Below are positions 33,021-43,743 of a DNA stretch of 64,000 bases, piece by piece; the first letter of the stretch is position 1; every line of letters starts with the position of its first letter. The stretch covers positions 1 to 64,000 of the forward strand of contig JAKSZP010017415.1 of NCBI GenBank assembly GCA_022478985.1, written 5' to 3'. Under the pieces are notes generated by a model. The model was not told the DNA's origin, ran no database searches, and saw only the letters and a program-made list of their open reading frames with translations. Origin of the DNA: Massospora cicadina (Eukaryota > Entomophthoromycota > Entomophthoromycetes > Entomophthorales > Entomophthoraceae). The position numbers and the translations under genes were made by a program.

Positions 33021-33797
33021 TTTGAGGGGGGTAATATTGGACTTTTACCTCCCAGTCTTCAGAATAAGAATTTTGGGGAAAACCCAGAAAAAAGAGGAAA
33101 TAGTGGACATTTACAAGTATGCGATTTTGAGGAATTTGATTTATATAAAAAATGCTGATATTGGCCAAAAGACCCTGGTCAATTCTCAGTGTAGCCTCAC
33201 AAATTGGGGTAACACAATTCCAAAGCCTTTACAGGCAATAATCTCAAAATAGAGCAGTCAGATTACTCTGACCACACAGTGTATCCTGGGGCGTCCATCA
33301 AATGGTACTCCCCCAGTCACAACCAGGTCCTTTTAAACACTTAAGTGGAAACCACCCCCTTTTATAGGCTTGGTGGGTTTCACCTAAGGTGCAAAAGATT
33401 TCTTGAGTGGGGATTGGATGAAGTTCATCAAATAGTTACCCCATGGGTACATTCTGGCCAACATTAATTTCACTTCTATTGTTCAGCCAAAGTGAAGCGA
33501 GTATTCCAAGCTTCAATAGCTACTTTACCATAAGCCCAATTAAGATTAGTCTAAGCTAATTCAAATGTATCTTTAATTCCCCTTGACCATTGATACAGTT
33601 AAATAATGAAGGTTCTAATATCAAGAGGGTTCGTTTTTTCTTACCCCAATATTTTTACTAATAAAATTACTTTAAAAACACAGTTTTTGAACCTTATTAG
33701 TATTTTATTAAATCTAAAATAAGTAGATATTTATCCCCTACTTGTTGGTTTTTAAACATAAATCAGCACCAGAGAGCTCTAATCACTCCTAAAATCC
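33021..33797 (+). repeat. G3 polypurine tract and 3' LTR
   Basis: A tttgaggggggtaa tract at 33021-33034 precedes the LTR. The LTR aligns with 27407-28085 (ggccaaaa-ccctggtcaattctcagt near its start, accagagagctctaatc near its end). A cccccttttataggctt promoter-like stretch is at about 33355. Confidence 0.8.
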
Positions 33798-33844
33798 AAC
33801 AAGATCATTCAGAAAATAAAAGAGGGGCTCAGCAATTATCACTG

Positions 33845-34660
33845 AATCCCTTATGAAACTTCAGTATTATCCGACCATTCCAAGGAACACTTGGATATTT
33901 TGAAAAAAATTGGCACATCCATTCACCCTATGGCCTCAATATTCTGGGCTTGCAGCTGAAGTCCACTAGAGTTGAATAAGAATCCCAGATATTCCAACTC
34001 TTTCTTGAAGAAGTGGCACTTTCTAAGATTGATTTTCAAGTCAGCTGCGGAAAGTCCCTTGAAGACTTCTTCCAAGTGATTTAAATGGTCAGTAAAGATC
34101 TTACTGAACAATTATATAGTCCAAGTACACCAGAACGCATGAAAAATCAAGTCAGTTAATATGGCGTCCATGGCCTTCTGGAACGTCGCAAGTACATTAC
34201 AAAGACCTTGGGGCATCCTAGTCAGTTGAAACAGCCCCTGCGTGGTTATGATCATGCATTTCTCCTGGTCATACTTTGGCAAATTGATTTGATAATATCT
34301 CAATATCAGATCCATTTTGGAAAAAAATTTTGCTTCTCACACCCAATCTAATGCATTGTTGATTTGAGGTAGTGGATATAAATCCTTCTTCATTATCTTA
34401 TTTAGCTCCTGATAATTAATCGCCCCCAGATTAGAGCCATCCACCTTTTTCACAGTCAGGATAGAGCTCTCCCAGGGACTTGACAATGAAACTAGAAGTC
34501 CGTGCTTAATTAGTTTGCTTATCTCTTCTTTCACTACTGCATTGGCAGCCTTTGACCATCGAATCAGTTTCATCCTTATCAGCAAAATTTCCCTGGTGTC
34601 AACTTTGTCGACGACATTCCTTGCACATCCCAAATAATGATCATCTTGGGTGTATTTTCC
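33845..34660 (-). pseudogene. G4 reverse transcriptase, truncated
   Basis: Minus-strand pieces: VVKEEISKLIKHGLLVSLSS, SSILTVKKVDGSNLGAINYQ, MKKDLYPLPQINNALD, then DLILRYYQINLPKYDQEKCM, TTQGLFQLTRMPQGLCNVLA with TFQKAMDAIL. The Y-x-D-D region (about 34110) is eroded to a W-T-x-stop. Then FSKIFTDHLNHLEEVFKGLS and CHFFKKELEYLGFLFNSSGL. The gene ends near 33845. Confidence 0.85.
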
Positions 34661-34869
34661 TGATAATTTTTGAATATTTTGAGCACCTCCTCCTACTGTT
34701 TTTTGTCAGATCAGCAATTTGCTCTTTATTAATCAACAGTTTGATGCTCTCAGTCAAACCTGCCAGTAATCCCATCTCATTGAGGGTCCCAAAAATTGTG
34801 GAATTTCCTCAATTCAGCCATCAGGATTATATGAATCAATGTGATGATTTGATTCTTCTCAATATTCAT

Positions 34870-35065
34870 CAGTTTTTACTCAAATTCGCCAAGAGAACTT
34901 GAATCTCTCCATGGCCCAGCATAACTATTCCAGTAGCCACCTAAAGGCTCTACTCTTGACTTCATTCAGGGGCTACCAACTTCTCCATACAACAGCTTGG
35001 GTATCTCAATTGTCAACCCATGTTGACTATGATCTGTGATCCTGGCAGGATAATTCTTTAATTCT
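34870..35065 (-). pseudogene. G4 dUTPase-like block
   Basis: Minus-strand pieces: YPARITDHSQHGLTIEIPKL with LYGEVGSP (frame 1), then after a shift ATGIVMLGHGEIQVLLANLS. The pattern T/H-x-L-x-I-x-I-P-x-x-x-Y-G-x-x-x-x-x-S, then G-I-V-x-x-G-x-G-E-I-x-V-L-L-x-N is the clearest dUTPase-like match in the window. It lies between protease and reverse transcriptase, as in G2, G3 and G5. Confidence 0.6.
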
Positions 35066-35259
35066 TGGTTTTCAACAGAATTCCCCAATTTTCCAGGATA
35101 TCCGTCAGCATTTTTCTTTGTCTTTGCCCAACAAATTGGTAGTTAGCCAAGATAATGTTAATTGTAAATCAAATTGATGAAATTGTTTCCCCTGTTCTGT
35201 GGAGTTTCCCCAACTCCTTGATAAACCAATGGTAATGTCTGACCAAATATGGTAAAAAT

Positions 35260-35399
35260 ATTATCTTCAAAGCTACATTTAACTCCATTATTTTGTATAT
35301 AACTTAGTCCCAATCAGAATATCATAGTCTTGGTTGGCCAAAACTATAGATTGGGCGGTGTTGGGACTTTTGCTCATATTCCCAACCTGCTAAAATACC
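35260..35399 (-). pseudogene. G4 protease, C-terminal part
   Basis: The minus-strand frame SPNTAQSIVLANQDYDILIG ends the retropepsin domain with the D-I-L-I-G-T stretch. It is separated from the N-terminal part (36646-36850) by the solo LTR. Confidence 0.7.
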
Positions 35400-36645
35400 T
35401 GGTATCACTAGGGGAAAATTCCCTAAGTCGAAGTGAATTGGAAATTGGTTGGCTTGAGTTTTGGAGGAACTACATTTGGGGGATTTTAGATATTCGCCTG
35501 ATTATATCTGTCAGAGATCAATCTAAATGAATACTTAAGATCTCATTGGGCAGAGTTGCCGACGAAATAGGGGCATCTGATAGTGATTAACTATCAGGTG
35601 TACCAATTGGGATCGATCAGGTTTCATCAACAACTGATTGGGAATGAATAGTAAGTTTCGAGGTGAGTGATGCCGCCTGCAACTAGCAAATCAATTGGTT
35701 AGTGAGTGACCTGCCATAATGGGCAATAAGTCCCATTACCTAAGCAGGTCGCTAGCCAATTATGGTTGGTTCACTTGGATCGAGAGGAAAATGTTAGGGA
35801 CACATTTTCTGACTCTTTCTGTTTGAGATCTCAAGGATGTCCAACAACGGAAATCTAGCCAGGATGGGGAAGACCATCGCCACTTAGATGAGGAAGGGTG
35901 ATTCAATGGCAATGGCTGCTGTTTTATCAAAGAGGTGTCAACTGAGGGTTAGACAGCCGAATCCCCTAATATATAATCCCTAGGATCTACTATAATGAAA
36001 AAACTAGCATTTTGGAATAGATACAGATCAGCCGACTTTCCATTTGGTTTCACCCATCCTGGGGTTAATACAGGTGATAAGGATTTAATAAGTCAGGAGG
36101 ACAAAGATCCTTGTATGGCAGGAAGCCAGAAGATAAAGAAAAAACATTACCTAAAAAATCTAGTATTAGATAACAAGTACTTTATAGTTATATTATTGAT
36201 TCAGTGTATAGTTAGACTATCAGCTTCTATTGTGTCGTTCTATCTCAAGAATATTATTGCAGAAGGCAATAATTTAAAGACTCTCAGAGAGAAGAGTAAA
36301 GATCTGAGTGGGGATCTATAGATGAAGGAACCACAATCATGGATAGCTGCTGACTGTGTGTTGGGCTGAGAGAGACTGTCACTGGGGTATCTTAACAAAG
36401 ATCAGGTGGACAAAAGTATAGTGAATGAATCCTTACAAGTATGAATTACAGAGTATATAATCGGAAATACTGGCTGAGAGTTGGGCCAAATAATAGATCA
36501 ATCTCAACTACGGATTTGGTCTCCATACTATTATCAATTCATAATAAATTCTACACAACGTGACAAAGTGCATGAGGAAATCAAATCTGTGCAGTAAAAA
36601 GGTTACTGGGTTGCCCGCTGATAATCAACCTAGAGTAAATTTTAT
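35400..36645 (+). repeat. Solo LTR of the G4/G7 family inside G4 protease
   Basis: Plus-strand sequence aligns with the reverse complement of the G4 5' LTR (for example tgatgccgcctgcaactag against 39600-39650, and gcaatggctgctgttt against 39400) and with the G7 LTR. It carries a ctaatatataatccc TATA-like box at about 35965. No gag or pol accompanies it and protease sequence resumes on both sides, so it is a solo LTR. Its ends are uncertain to about 15 bp. The 108-codon frame at 35995-36321 lies in the transcribed LTR part and has no recognisable domain. Confidence 0.75.
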
Positions 36646-36850
36646 AGGCGGTTACCACTAAAGATACAAATCAAAGTGGAAAAGCATTATACACTCCATA
36701 GGAGATGGTTGTATTTTTCTCAGCGGGTCCAAATTCTTTCCTATGCTATAAATCAGGCGTGATTCTCATCTTCTTCACCATCTTGGTTGAGACAATGTTG
36801 ATAGGCGCTCCAATGTCATTTATCTTCCACACCCATACTCAAAGAGACCA
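36646..36850 (-). pseudogene. G4 protease, N-terminal part, active site D-I-G
   Basis: The minus-strand frame reads DIGAPINIVSTKMVKKMRIT followed by HRKEFGPAEKNTTISYGVYN. The retropepsin motif D-T-G-A has become D-I-G-A, consistent with a C-to-T change in the Thr codon. Confidence 0.75.
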
Positions 36851-38555
36851 TTATATCAATATACATACACTCAGATTTTTTTAAATGGTGTTTACTGATT
36901 GTATCGTGCCATTATTTGCCAAATCAAGGGTGTGAATAATTTGCGCCAATAGATCAGGAAACAATCCCTTAATCGTGCTAAGGAGGATAAACAGGTTTGC
37001 CTCATCTAATTTTGACCTCAGTCAACTCTTCTAGATTCTCTGGAGCTCAAATCTTGTCCATTAATTTTCTTGCATATAAGTGAGCAACTTCCTTTTTATT
37101 TTGGGGTAAACCCCATTTGCTCCAGATCTGGTTACTACATTGTCTTCCAAAATGACCACTTGATAAAGTTGGTCCTTCACATCATCATTGACAAACAGAT
37201 CACTAATGTCAACTTCTTCATGAAAGATCTTGGGAAAAACGTTTATCTGCAGCTATGAACTATTTGTGTCGAAATTGTGGACCCTTTTCCCAACTCCTGT
37301 GTAGGTTTGGCCTCTTTTGCCTTGACCAACTAAATCTGTTCCTTTGGCTTCTTGCATTATTTGCGAAGTGCCCCTTTCCTCCTCACTGAAACAGCATTTG
37401 TCTTTCTTGTCTGTCCCACTTGAACTTCTCAAAATTTTTCCTGGCACAATTCAATTATTGGACTCCTAAGCACTCTCAATCCCCTTCATAGGATTTTGAT
37501 TCCATATTGGACTTGGTTTGAAGCTTCGATTAAGGGCATCAAATGTAGTTCCTATTATCTTAAAATGATCCACCATTCGCGAGGTGGTAATCTTAGTTGC
37601 AAACATGGGAGACATCATTTGATGTAAAATGCAATAGGGCCAAAGGGCCACTTGTAATGTGATCCATTCATCAAAATCATCTTTACTTTTACTCTGATTA
37701 AAATCTTGGATTCATGGTAGAACCAATTGGCAAAACTCACGAAGGACTCTTTATATTGGAGTTAAATTCCCATAAATTCATGTTTTCTTTTTACAATAAG
37801 CGTGGGAATTTCAAATTCTTTCATGATGGCTGCCTTGGCCTCCGAGTATGATCAGCTGTCCCTCTAGAAAGGGTAACACTAAGTTCTAACAATTGGTTTC
37901 CAAACAGTTCATCACCATCAAAGATTTTTAACAATTGCCATACCTGAACATTTTCATGTCAAATAATTAGAAGAACGCAGGGGCTTTATCCCAATGAAAT
38001 GTGGGTATTTTCACCGAAGCTCTAAATTCCTCCAAAGTTTCTCTAGACACCACTCTTGGTTTGGCTACTTGACCAATTTTAGGATTGATTTTGAGAGGCT
38101 TCTCCAAAATGGCTCCAAATGCAGTCAGCATAGTTCTTGGAATAGTCAACTTCCCAACTGGAGTTCTTGGGGTCCTTTCTTTGTCATTGGTCGCCACATA
38201 GGGCTTACATTCACGCCTATGAATCTTTAACTCTTCAACTTGCTTCATTAAACGCTCTATGTCTGCACTTAATGGATTTAATCAAATGTGATACTCTTCA
38301 CATTCAGTTTCTAAGAATAAAACTTCTTGAACTAGATCTCCTTTTTTCTTTAAAAGACGTTACTTTCCCTAGAAACTCCTCTCCAAAATTGGAGACATCT
38401 TCAACTCCTTCTTAGATCTTGGTAACTCTCTCCTCAAAGGCGGCAAATTAATTGTGATTGGCTTAATTATTGCGTTCTTGTTGACAGTTTTCTCTTCTGT
38501 CCAGAGTCTTCTTAACTCGTCCTTGTATGACATATTATCCTAGTGCATCATACTC
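36851..38555 (-). pseudogene. G4 gag, broken
   Basis: The start MSYKDELRRLWTEEKTVNKN (about 38531) matches the G7 gag start MSYNNKLCKLWMELEIVNKN. A middle frame (38248-37967) reads RTPVGKLTIPRTMLTAFGAI. The frame at 37651-37466 and a decayed zinc knuckle around 37400 (C-F-S-E-E-E-R-G-T, which has lost its second Cys and its His) follow. A shared start peptide in two diverged copies supports the choice of start codon. Confidence 0.7.
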
Positions 38556-38560
38556 AACTA

Positions 38561-38579
38561 CCCCCTGTAGTGAGCACCA
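38561..38579 (-). other. G4 primer binding site
   Basis: The minus strand reads TGGTGCTCACTACAGGGGG directly after the LTR end ...TTTTAACA. The same 19 bases (with one or a few changes) follow the LTRs of G3, G5 and G7. It would pair with the 3' end of a tRNA ending in AGTGAGCACCA. Confidence 0.8.
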
Positions 38580-38581
38580 AT

Positions 38582-39932
38582 TGTTAAAATTGGGAGTTGG
38601 TTACTCTGACAATAAGCTAAAAATGTTACAATCCTGGGTTTTTCACCAATTGAAAACTCCCAACTCATAACTTCACAAGTTTAATATATGCACAAATCCT
38701 GTTGTCTGATATTAAATGACAGTTATATTGATAGTATGAAGACTATCATATGTAGTTAAATAGATAATACATTATGGTCAAATGCAAGGCCTATACTTCT
38801 CCACGAAATACTCTTGATGTCAACTGTAGGAACCTCTTTTTTTATCCGCCAAACTTGATCCAATCTCAGATCCCAGAGTTTATGGCCTGTCTTCTTGTCA
38901 CTCTGAGTCTATGGAAATTCCCCTCTAAGTTCAGCTTCACTTTAAAAGATCCTATCCTTACTCAGTTTTAGCACTAGTGGTGCCCAACCCAAAAGGAGCT
39001 GCCATGCATCTTTATTTGTGAATGAGCCAAATAAAGGGATTTTTAGAAAATAAAAATTCCTAATATAGCCCCTAAGATATCAGCCTAGGAAACCATATCT
39101 GAAGGTGAGGAAGCTTTGGTAACTTTTGTCTGGCGCCTGCATTTGCTGGCTGACTATGGTGATAAGCATAGGGGTTGGGGCATTAGAGACATGTGGCATA
39201 AGGAGTTCTCGAACCTTACTCTTTATCTGACAAAAGAATCAACAATTATTGCACACAGCAATAGTTTCCTGAAGATTAATAGAACTTAAAACAATATTGA
39301 TCTCTATCATAATGTAGCAAAAAGTCTTTTTTTATTAATGTATATTATCAGGGCAATTTATGGAGTTTTTTGGCGCCCAACCCTCAGTTGGCGCCTCAGC
39401 CATGAAATGGCAGCCATTACTGTTGAAATTCCCATCATTGTCTCACCAGCGATGGTCTTTTCCATCTGTTTAGGATTCCTTTGTTGGGCATCATTGAGAC
39501 CTAAAATGGATAGAGTTAGAAAACATGTCCATAATGTTTCCCACTTGATACCAGCAAACCAACCATATTTGGCAAGCAACCTGCTTAAATAATGGGTTTT
39601 GTTACCAATTATGCAGGATGCAAACCAACTGATCAATTTTCTAGTTGCAGGAGGTATCACTCTCCTTGCAACTTGCTCCTTAAATTCCCAGATTGTGTCA
39701 GTTATGAAACCCGACCAATCCCAATTGATACACCTGATATTTAATCATTGGTCAACAATCAGATGTCCTCATTTCATTCGCAGCTCTGCCTAACAAGATA
39801 TTAAGCTTTCACTCGATCAATCCCTTGTGGATCCAAACCTGGATAATCACCTAAAATCCCCCAAAAATTATTAACCCAAAATTGGGGTCAACTGATTTCC
39901 AATCTACTCGCCATATGGAATTCTCCCTAACA
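38582..39932 (-). repeat. G4 5' LTR
   Basis: Begins TGTTAGGGAG at 39932 and ends TTTTAACA at 38582 on the minus strand, with TGTTA/TAACA inverted ends. Its U3 (39932-39350) matches the solo LTR at 35400 and the G7 LTR. A 100-codon minus frame (39660-39358) is not kept in the other copies and is probably chance. Confidence 0.8.
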
Positions 39933-39944
39933 ATCCATTGGTAA

Positions 39945-41075
39945 TCTAGGAGGCTAGAAAGGTGAGCAAAAATCCCATCAACTTGGCATCTTGATTGATG
40001 CAGTCACCAACCCTATAATCTCAGCACAGCTCTGGTCACGCGTAGCCTGCTCCAATTTTGCTCGCGCCCTTGGCCTACACAATCCCACTCACCCCATTCT
40101 CTCCTTAACTATATGGCCTCTCATCCCTCTACCATGGGCCCACATGGACGCGCCTACTTCAAACTAGTTTTTCTCTCTATGGAGGCTGAGTGGAGAATCA
40201 GCTTCAGTGGACACACCTCCAAGAGTGGTTGCCCATATTCCTCGTTTCAAACCAGAAGTCTGTGGGCAAGTCGTTTTTGAAATCTGGTACCCCAATGTTC
40301 CCATCATTGCTTGTGTCTGGACTACCTTGACAATCTGGACATCCTGTACTCTCTGGAGACCCAAAAGAATATATGGCGGTACACACACCATCCTCTGTTA
40401 CAACCCCAGGTTCACGCCAATGTGTAAAGATGCTTGAGAAAGGTATAACAGATTTCTGAGCGGTCCAATACCTCTCAGTCTTCGTGCATTGTATGTGGTC
40501 AATAGGGTTAATTTGTCCATTGCTTGAAAAGATTGCCCGCCATTACAAGCAATCTGGCAAGAGGTTATGCGCCTCTTTTTCCAGGAGCATATACTCACCT
40601 TCATCCTGTCTAGAACAACTTCGCATTTTCCATGTACTTCCCTATCCACCTTTCCTCCACGTCCTAATTGTTGCAATAGCGCTATGGACAATCCACACTA
40701 TTTTCCTTGATGCACTGTCTTGCACTACCCCAATCCTCCGTAAAGCTGTGCGTTACTTCCACTCCCACCTCACAGATCACTTCCAAGCTTGGTTGTTTAA
40801 CCACCTGCCATCCCACCAACGCCAGTTGGTGTTATCCTGGTTCCCCATCTGATTCCTCCTGTCAGACCTTTTCCTTCATTGTGTTCAGTTTTATCCCAGA
40901 CCTCCCCTGGCACTCCCCTCTTCCTTCCACTGGAAGTCCTGCTGGCAACCGTAGGTAGATTCAGCTCCTTTGGGGTGCACCTATGTTTCTAGATGTTTTT
41001 TAGTTAGTGTTTATTGTTAGTATTCATCCCATGGGCGGTCTTCCCTAGTAAAGTTTAAAAAATTTGAAATTTAAA
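39945..41075 (+). mobile_element. LINE D: 5'-truncated LINE
   Basis: Plus-strand sequence collinear with LINE B from about 52670 to its 3' end. It keeps the end of reverse transcriptase and the C-terminal region, including HVLIVAIALWTIHTIFLDAL and HLTDHFQAWLFNHLPSHQRQ in an open frame of 122 codons (40484-40852). It ends tcatcccatgggcggtcttc with an A/T tail. Target duplication not identified. Confidence 0.8.
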
Positions 41076-41965
41076 ATTTAAAACTTAAGTTCAAAAGAAA
41101 ATTCTGAGGTTTGCCTAATAAAAAGCCTGACATGTGAACACCAAAACATAAGTTACCCTTAATCCTAATGTTAGAAGAATTTATGTGCAAACTATCTTTT
41201 TTGTCATAACAAACCTATAACAAGGCTAGTAAAATTTTATAAATAGTGTAAAAATTTAAACTTTCTAGCATATCAAGAAAACTAAGAAACTCAAGTAATG
41301 TTTTTTTTTGTTTTTTTTTAAAACTATAGGGTCCTTTTATCATAAAATTCATAGAATATGCTTTTATAGTCACCATGATACTGATTTAAAAACAATTTTT
41401 ACCTTAGACATCATGATATCTTAATATAAGAATTATTTGTAAATATATTGGATTTCAAGTTTGATAAGCTAAAGCTGAGAAGCTTTCATAAAAACAAGTC
41501 CTTCATTTAGTCTTATGAAGCTACTAAAATAGTTACATTTTGCAAGTTTTTATATTTATCTTATATAATGTCAAATTAACCTAGTGCTTTAAGGTAACAT
41601 TGTTGTTATGACCAGGTCATACTAAAAAGATTTATTGGTAAGTCTCCATCTGTCACAATATCTGATTAGTACAAAAAATTTGTAAAGAATATCTAGAGAG
41701 TTTCTGAAGTTTATAACATATATATGAGAGTTTTTGTTTTAGCTTTAAAAAATTAGTTTTAGATTAAAAAACATGATATTATGGATATATTAGATTATAT
41801 TACTAATTTAGATTATATTATTTTACTATTAGATGATACCACCCCAAATGGGAGTCATTAGCTGTTAATAAATTAGATCTAGGCTCCGCAGTCAAAGAGA
41901 CAAGGGAAGGGAGGTGAAAAAGCTCTGAGAAAAGGAGGGGATGTGCTCATCAGAGCCTTGCTTCA
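41076..41965. other. AT-rich, no recognisable feature
   Basis: Very AT-rich sequence without a frame worth naming; possibly single-copy intergenic DNA. Confidence 0.5.
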
Positions 41966-41969
41966 GTTT

Positions 41970-42720
41970 GGAGTGAGCTGTAAATGGCTGATGATACGAT
42001 GAATATCTCCAGGGCCATCTTGAGGAGGACCATGAAGTGGGATATCATATATGGTATTTTCCACACCTGTGAGTCATAGGCGGCATGTATGAGGGATTTG
42101 TGAATAATCCAATTAGCCGTGGCATAGGCCAGGAACCAAAAAACTGGTACTATCCAAGTAGGGACATTTCAAACATCATTCCTTTGATTGGGTGTACAAC
42201 TTATGGTTGATCCTAGAGGAGTGTGCTGAAATTATGGCAGAACTAGGGCTATATCTGAGCATGCAACCTACAATGAAGTGGAGGTCTATGAGATCAGAAG
42301 TGAGGAAAACTTCTGAGTGAAAATTATGTGCCATATTGGTCCCCCTGTTCTGCAAAGGAGTAAATGAATCGTCACATTGTTGGAGACCATGTAAGAAAGT
42401 TTAAGGCTGTAGACATCTATATAAAGCATCTTGAGGTTGATCCTCATGGATGTGGGAAAAGTTCAGGGAACTTGTCTTTGATGTTATATTACCAATGGAA
42501 TGAGAAAGCTCTTTTAACTTATTCATTTTAAATGATTGCATGGCGTTGGGGATTAATCTGGGACCATTCCTTCTGTATGGGAAGGCATAGAAGATACACA
42601 AACCTAAGCGCTTAAAGTTACGCATTCTCAATTCTAGTAATTGCTTATGGAGGGTTTGTTCCTGTGGACCAGGTGGTAGTAAGCCATTATAAAAGATCTA
42701 TTGCCAATGCTTTGGGAAGT
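41970..42720 (-). pseudogene. Unrecognised coding-like blocks
   Basis: Two open minus-strand blocks. The first (about 42720-42401) reads GLLPPGPQEQTLHKQLLELR, then KRLGLCIFYAFPYRRNGPRL, and continues for about 100 codons. The second (42165-41970) is hydrophobic: IVPVFWFLAYATANWIIHKS, then YMISHFMVLLKMALEIFIVS, possibly two membrane segments. I recognise no family. They may belong to one broken gene or an old element. Confidence 0.35.
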
Positions 42721-43740
42721 CTTATGCTTCCAGTGTTTATTAGAGGAGGACTGGCCAAATTATCATAGAGTCATAACCCAATATTTGACCACTGTCCGGC
42801 AGCCAAGGGGAAATTACTGGCGGCATTTGAGTCTGAGTGCAGGGCTTAAAGAATGCAGCTCTGAATAATAACTTTCTCAACTAAAATAAAAATAAGAACT
42901 AAATTAAAACTAAGGTAACTAATAATTCTCACTGAAAAAAGATACTCTATTTTGATAATATAATACTATTTATAGTAATGTTGAAATAAAAGTAAAATCA
43001 TGATTGACTGAAAATTTCAAGGAGTGATTCATCTGTTATGTTTGATTTTTTTAATGGTTTATTCATTACCTCGTCTCACCTAAAAGGTCAGATGAGCTTT
43101 GGAATCTCCTGGTAATATTTTCATAGCAATAGCTGAATAAGGTGTTATTATGTGAGGTTGACTTTGGTAGAGAATTTGGATTGCGTTAGGTAAAGAGATT
43201 ACTTGAAAGATGTAGCATAAAGGGAAGGTTTTTGGCGTACAAGGTAGATCTTGATCAAGTCAGCAAATTCAAGTGATCTCCAAATGGCAAGATTTTTGTT
43301 GGATGAATTGGAGATTCAAAAAGGGTTTGGGATTAGGTATAATAATGGAGAATAAATACAAATGTTAAATACTAAATTTAAACTAAGTCAAGGAATACAC
43401 AAATCTAAAGTCTAGTTTGTTGACAGGGAATCAAACCTTAATTTGGGACTTATGGGACCTTTTGGGCACCTCAAAAATCAAGTCTTAAATATTAGTATAG
43501 GTTGATTTCCTCAGGACAAGGCTTACACATTGAAGAGGGAGAGTCCCAACAGATCCCCCTTTAATCATTGTCCATAGAGAGTAAGTCTTGATCCTGAACT
43601 CAATCTAAGTATTTTTTAGGTAATGTAGATACTAGAAACTAAATTGAATTCTGCAGGGCACAGCTAATATGAGCCAACAAACTTGTTCTCAACAATGGGG
43701 ACAAATACCTGTTTGGCTAGTTGCTAAATGGGCGTTGCCT
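42721..43740. other. AT-rich, no recognisable feature
   Basis: No frame above background and no similarity to other parts of the window noticed. Confidence 0.45.
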
Positions 43741-43743
43741 TTG

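Larger units (their letters stand above)
20355..33797 (+). mobile_element. G3: Ty3/Gypsy element of the dUTPase lineage, with LINE C in its 5' LTR
   Basis: The 5' LTR is split into 20355-20440 and 27407-28085 by LINE C. The internal part (28086-33032) has primer site, gag, protease, dUTPase-like block, reverse transcriptase, RNase H and integrase in order. The 3' LTR is 33033-33797. Without LINE C the element would be about 6.5 kb. All genes are broken by stops. No chromodomain after integrase. Confidence 0.9.
33840..39932 (-). mobile_element. G4: Ty3/Gypsy element of the dUTPase lineage, 3'-truncated
   Basis: Minus-strand order from the right: 5' LTR (39932-38582), primer site, gag, first half of protease, a solo LTR of the same family in opposite orientation, rest of protease, dUTPase-like block, reverse transcriptase. 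RNase H, integrase and 3' LTR are absent. The element stops where the G3 3' LTR ends. Confidence 0.85.

Noticed and set aside
35995..36321. A 108-codon protein gene on the plus strand
   Set aside because: It lies inside a solo LTR and is not kept in the other LTR copies of the family. It has no recognisable domain.
39358..39660. A 100-codon minus-strand gene
   Set aside because: It lies in the U3 of the G4 LTR and is not open in the solo LTR or in the G7 LTR.
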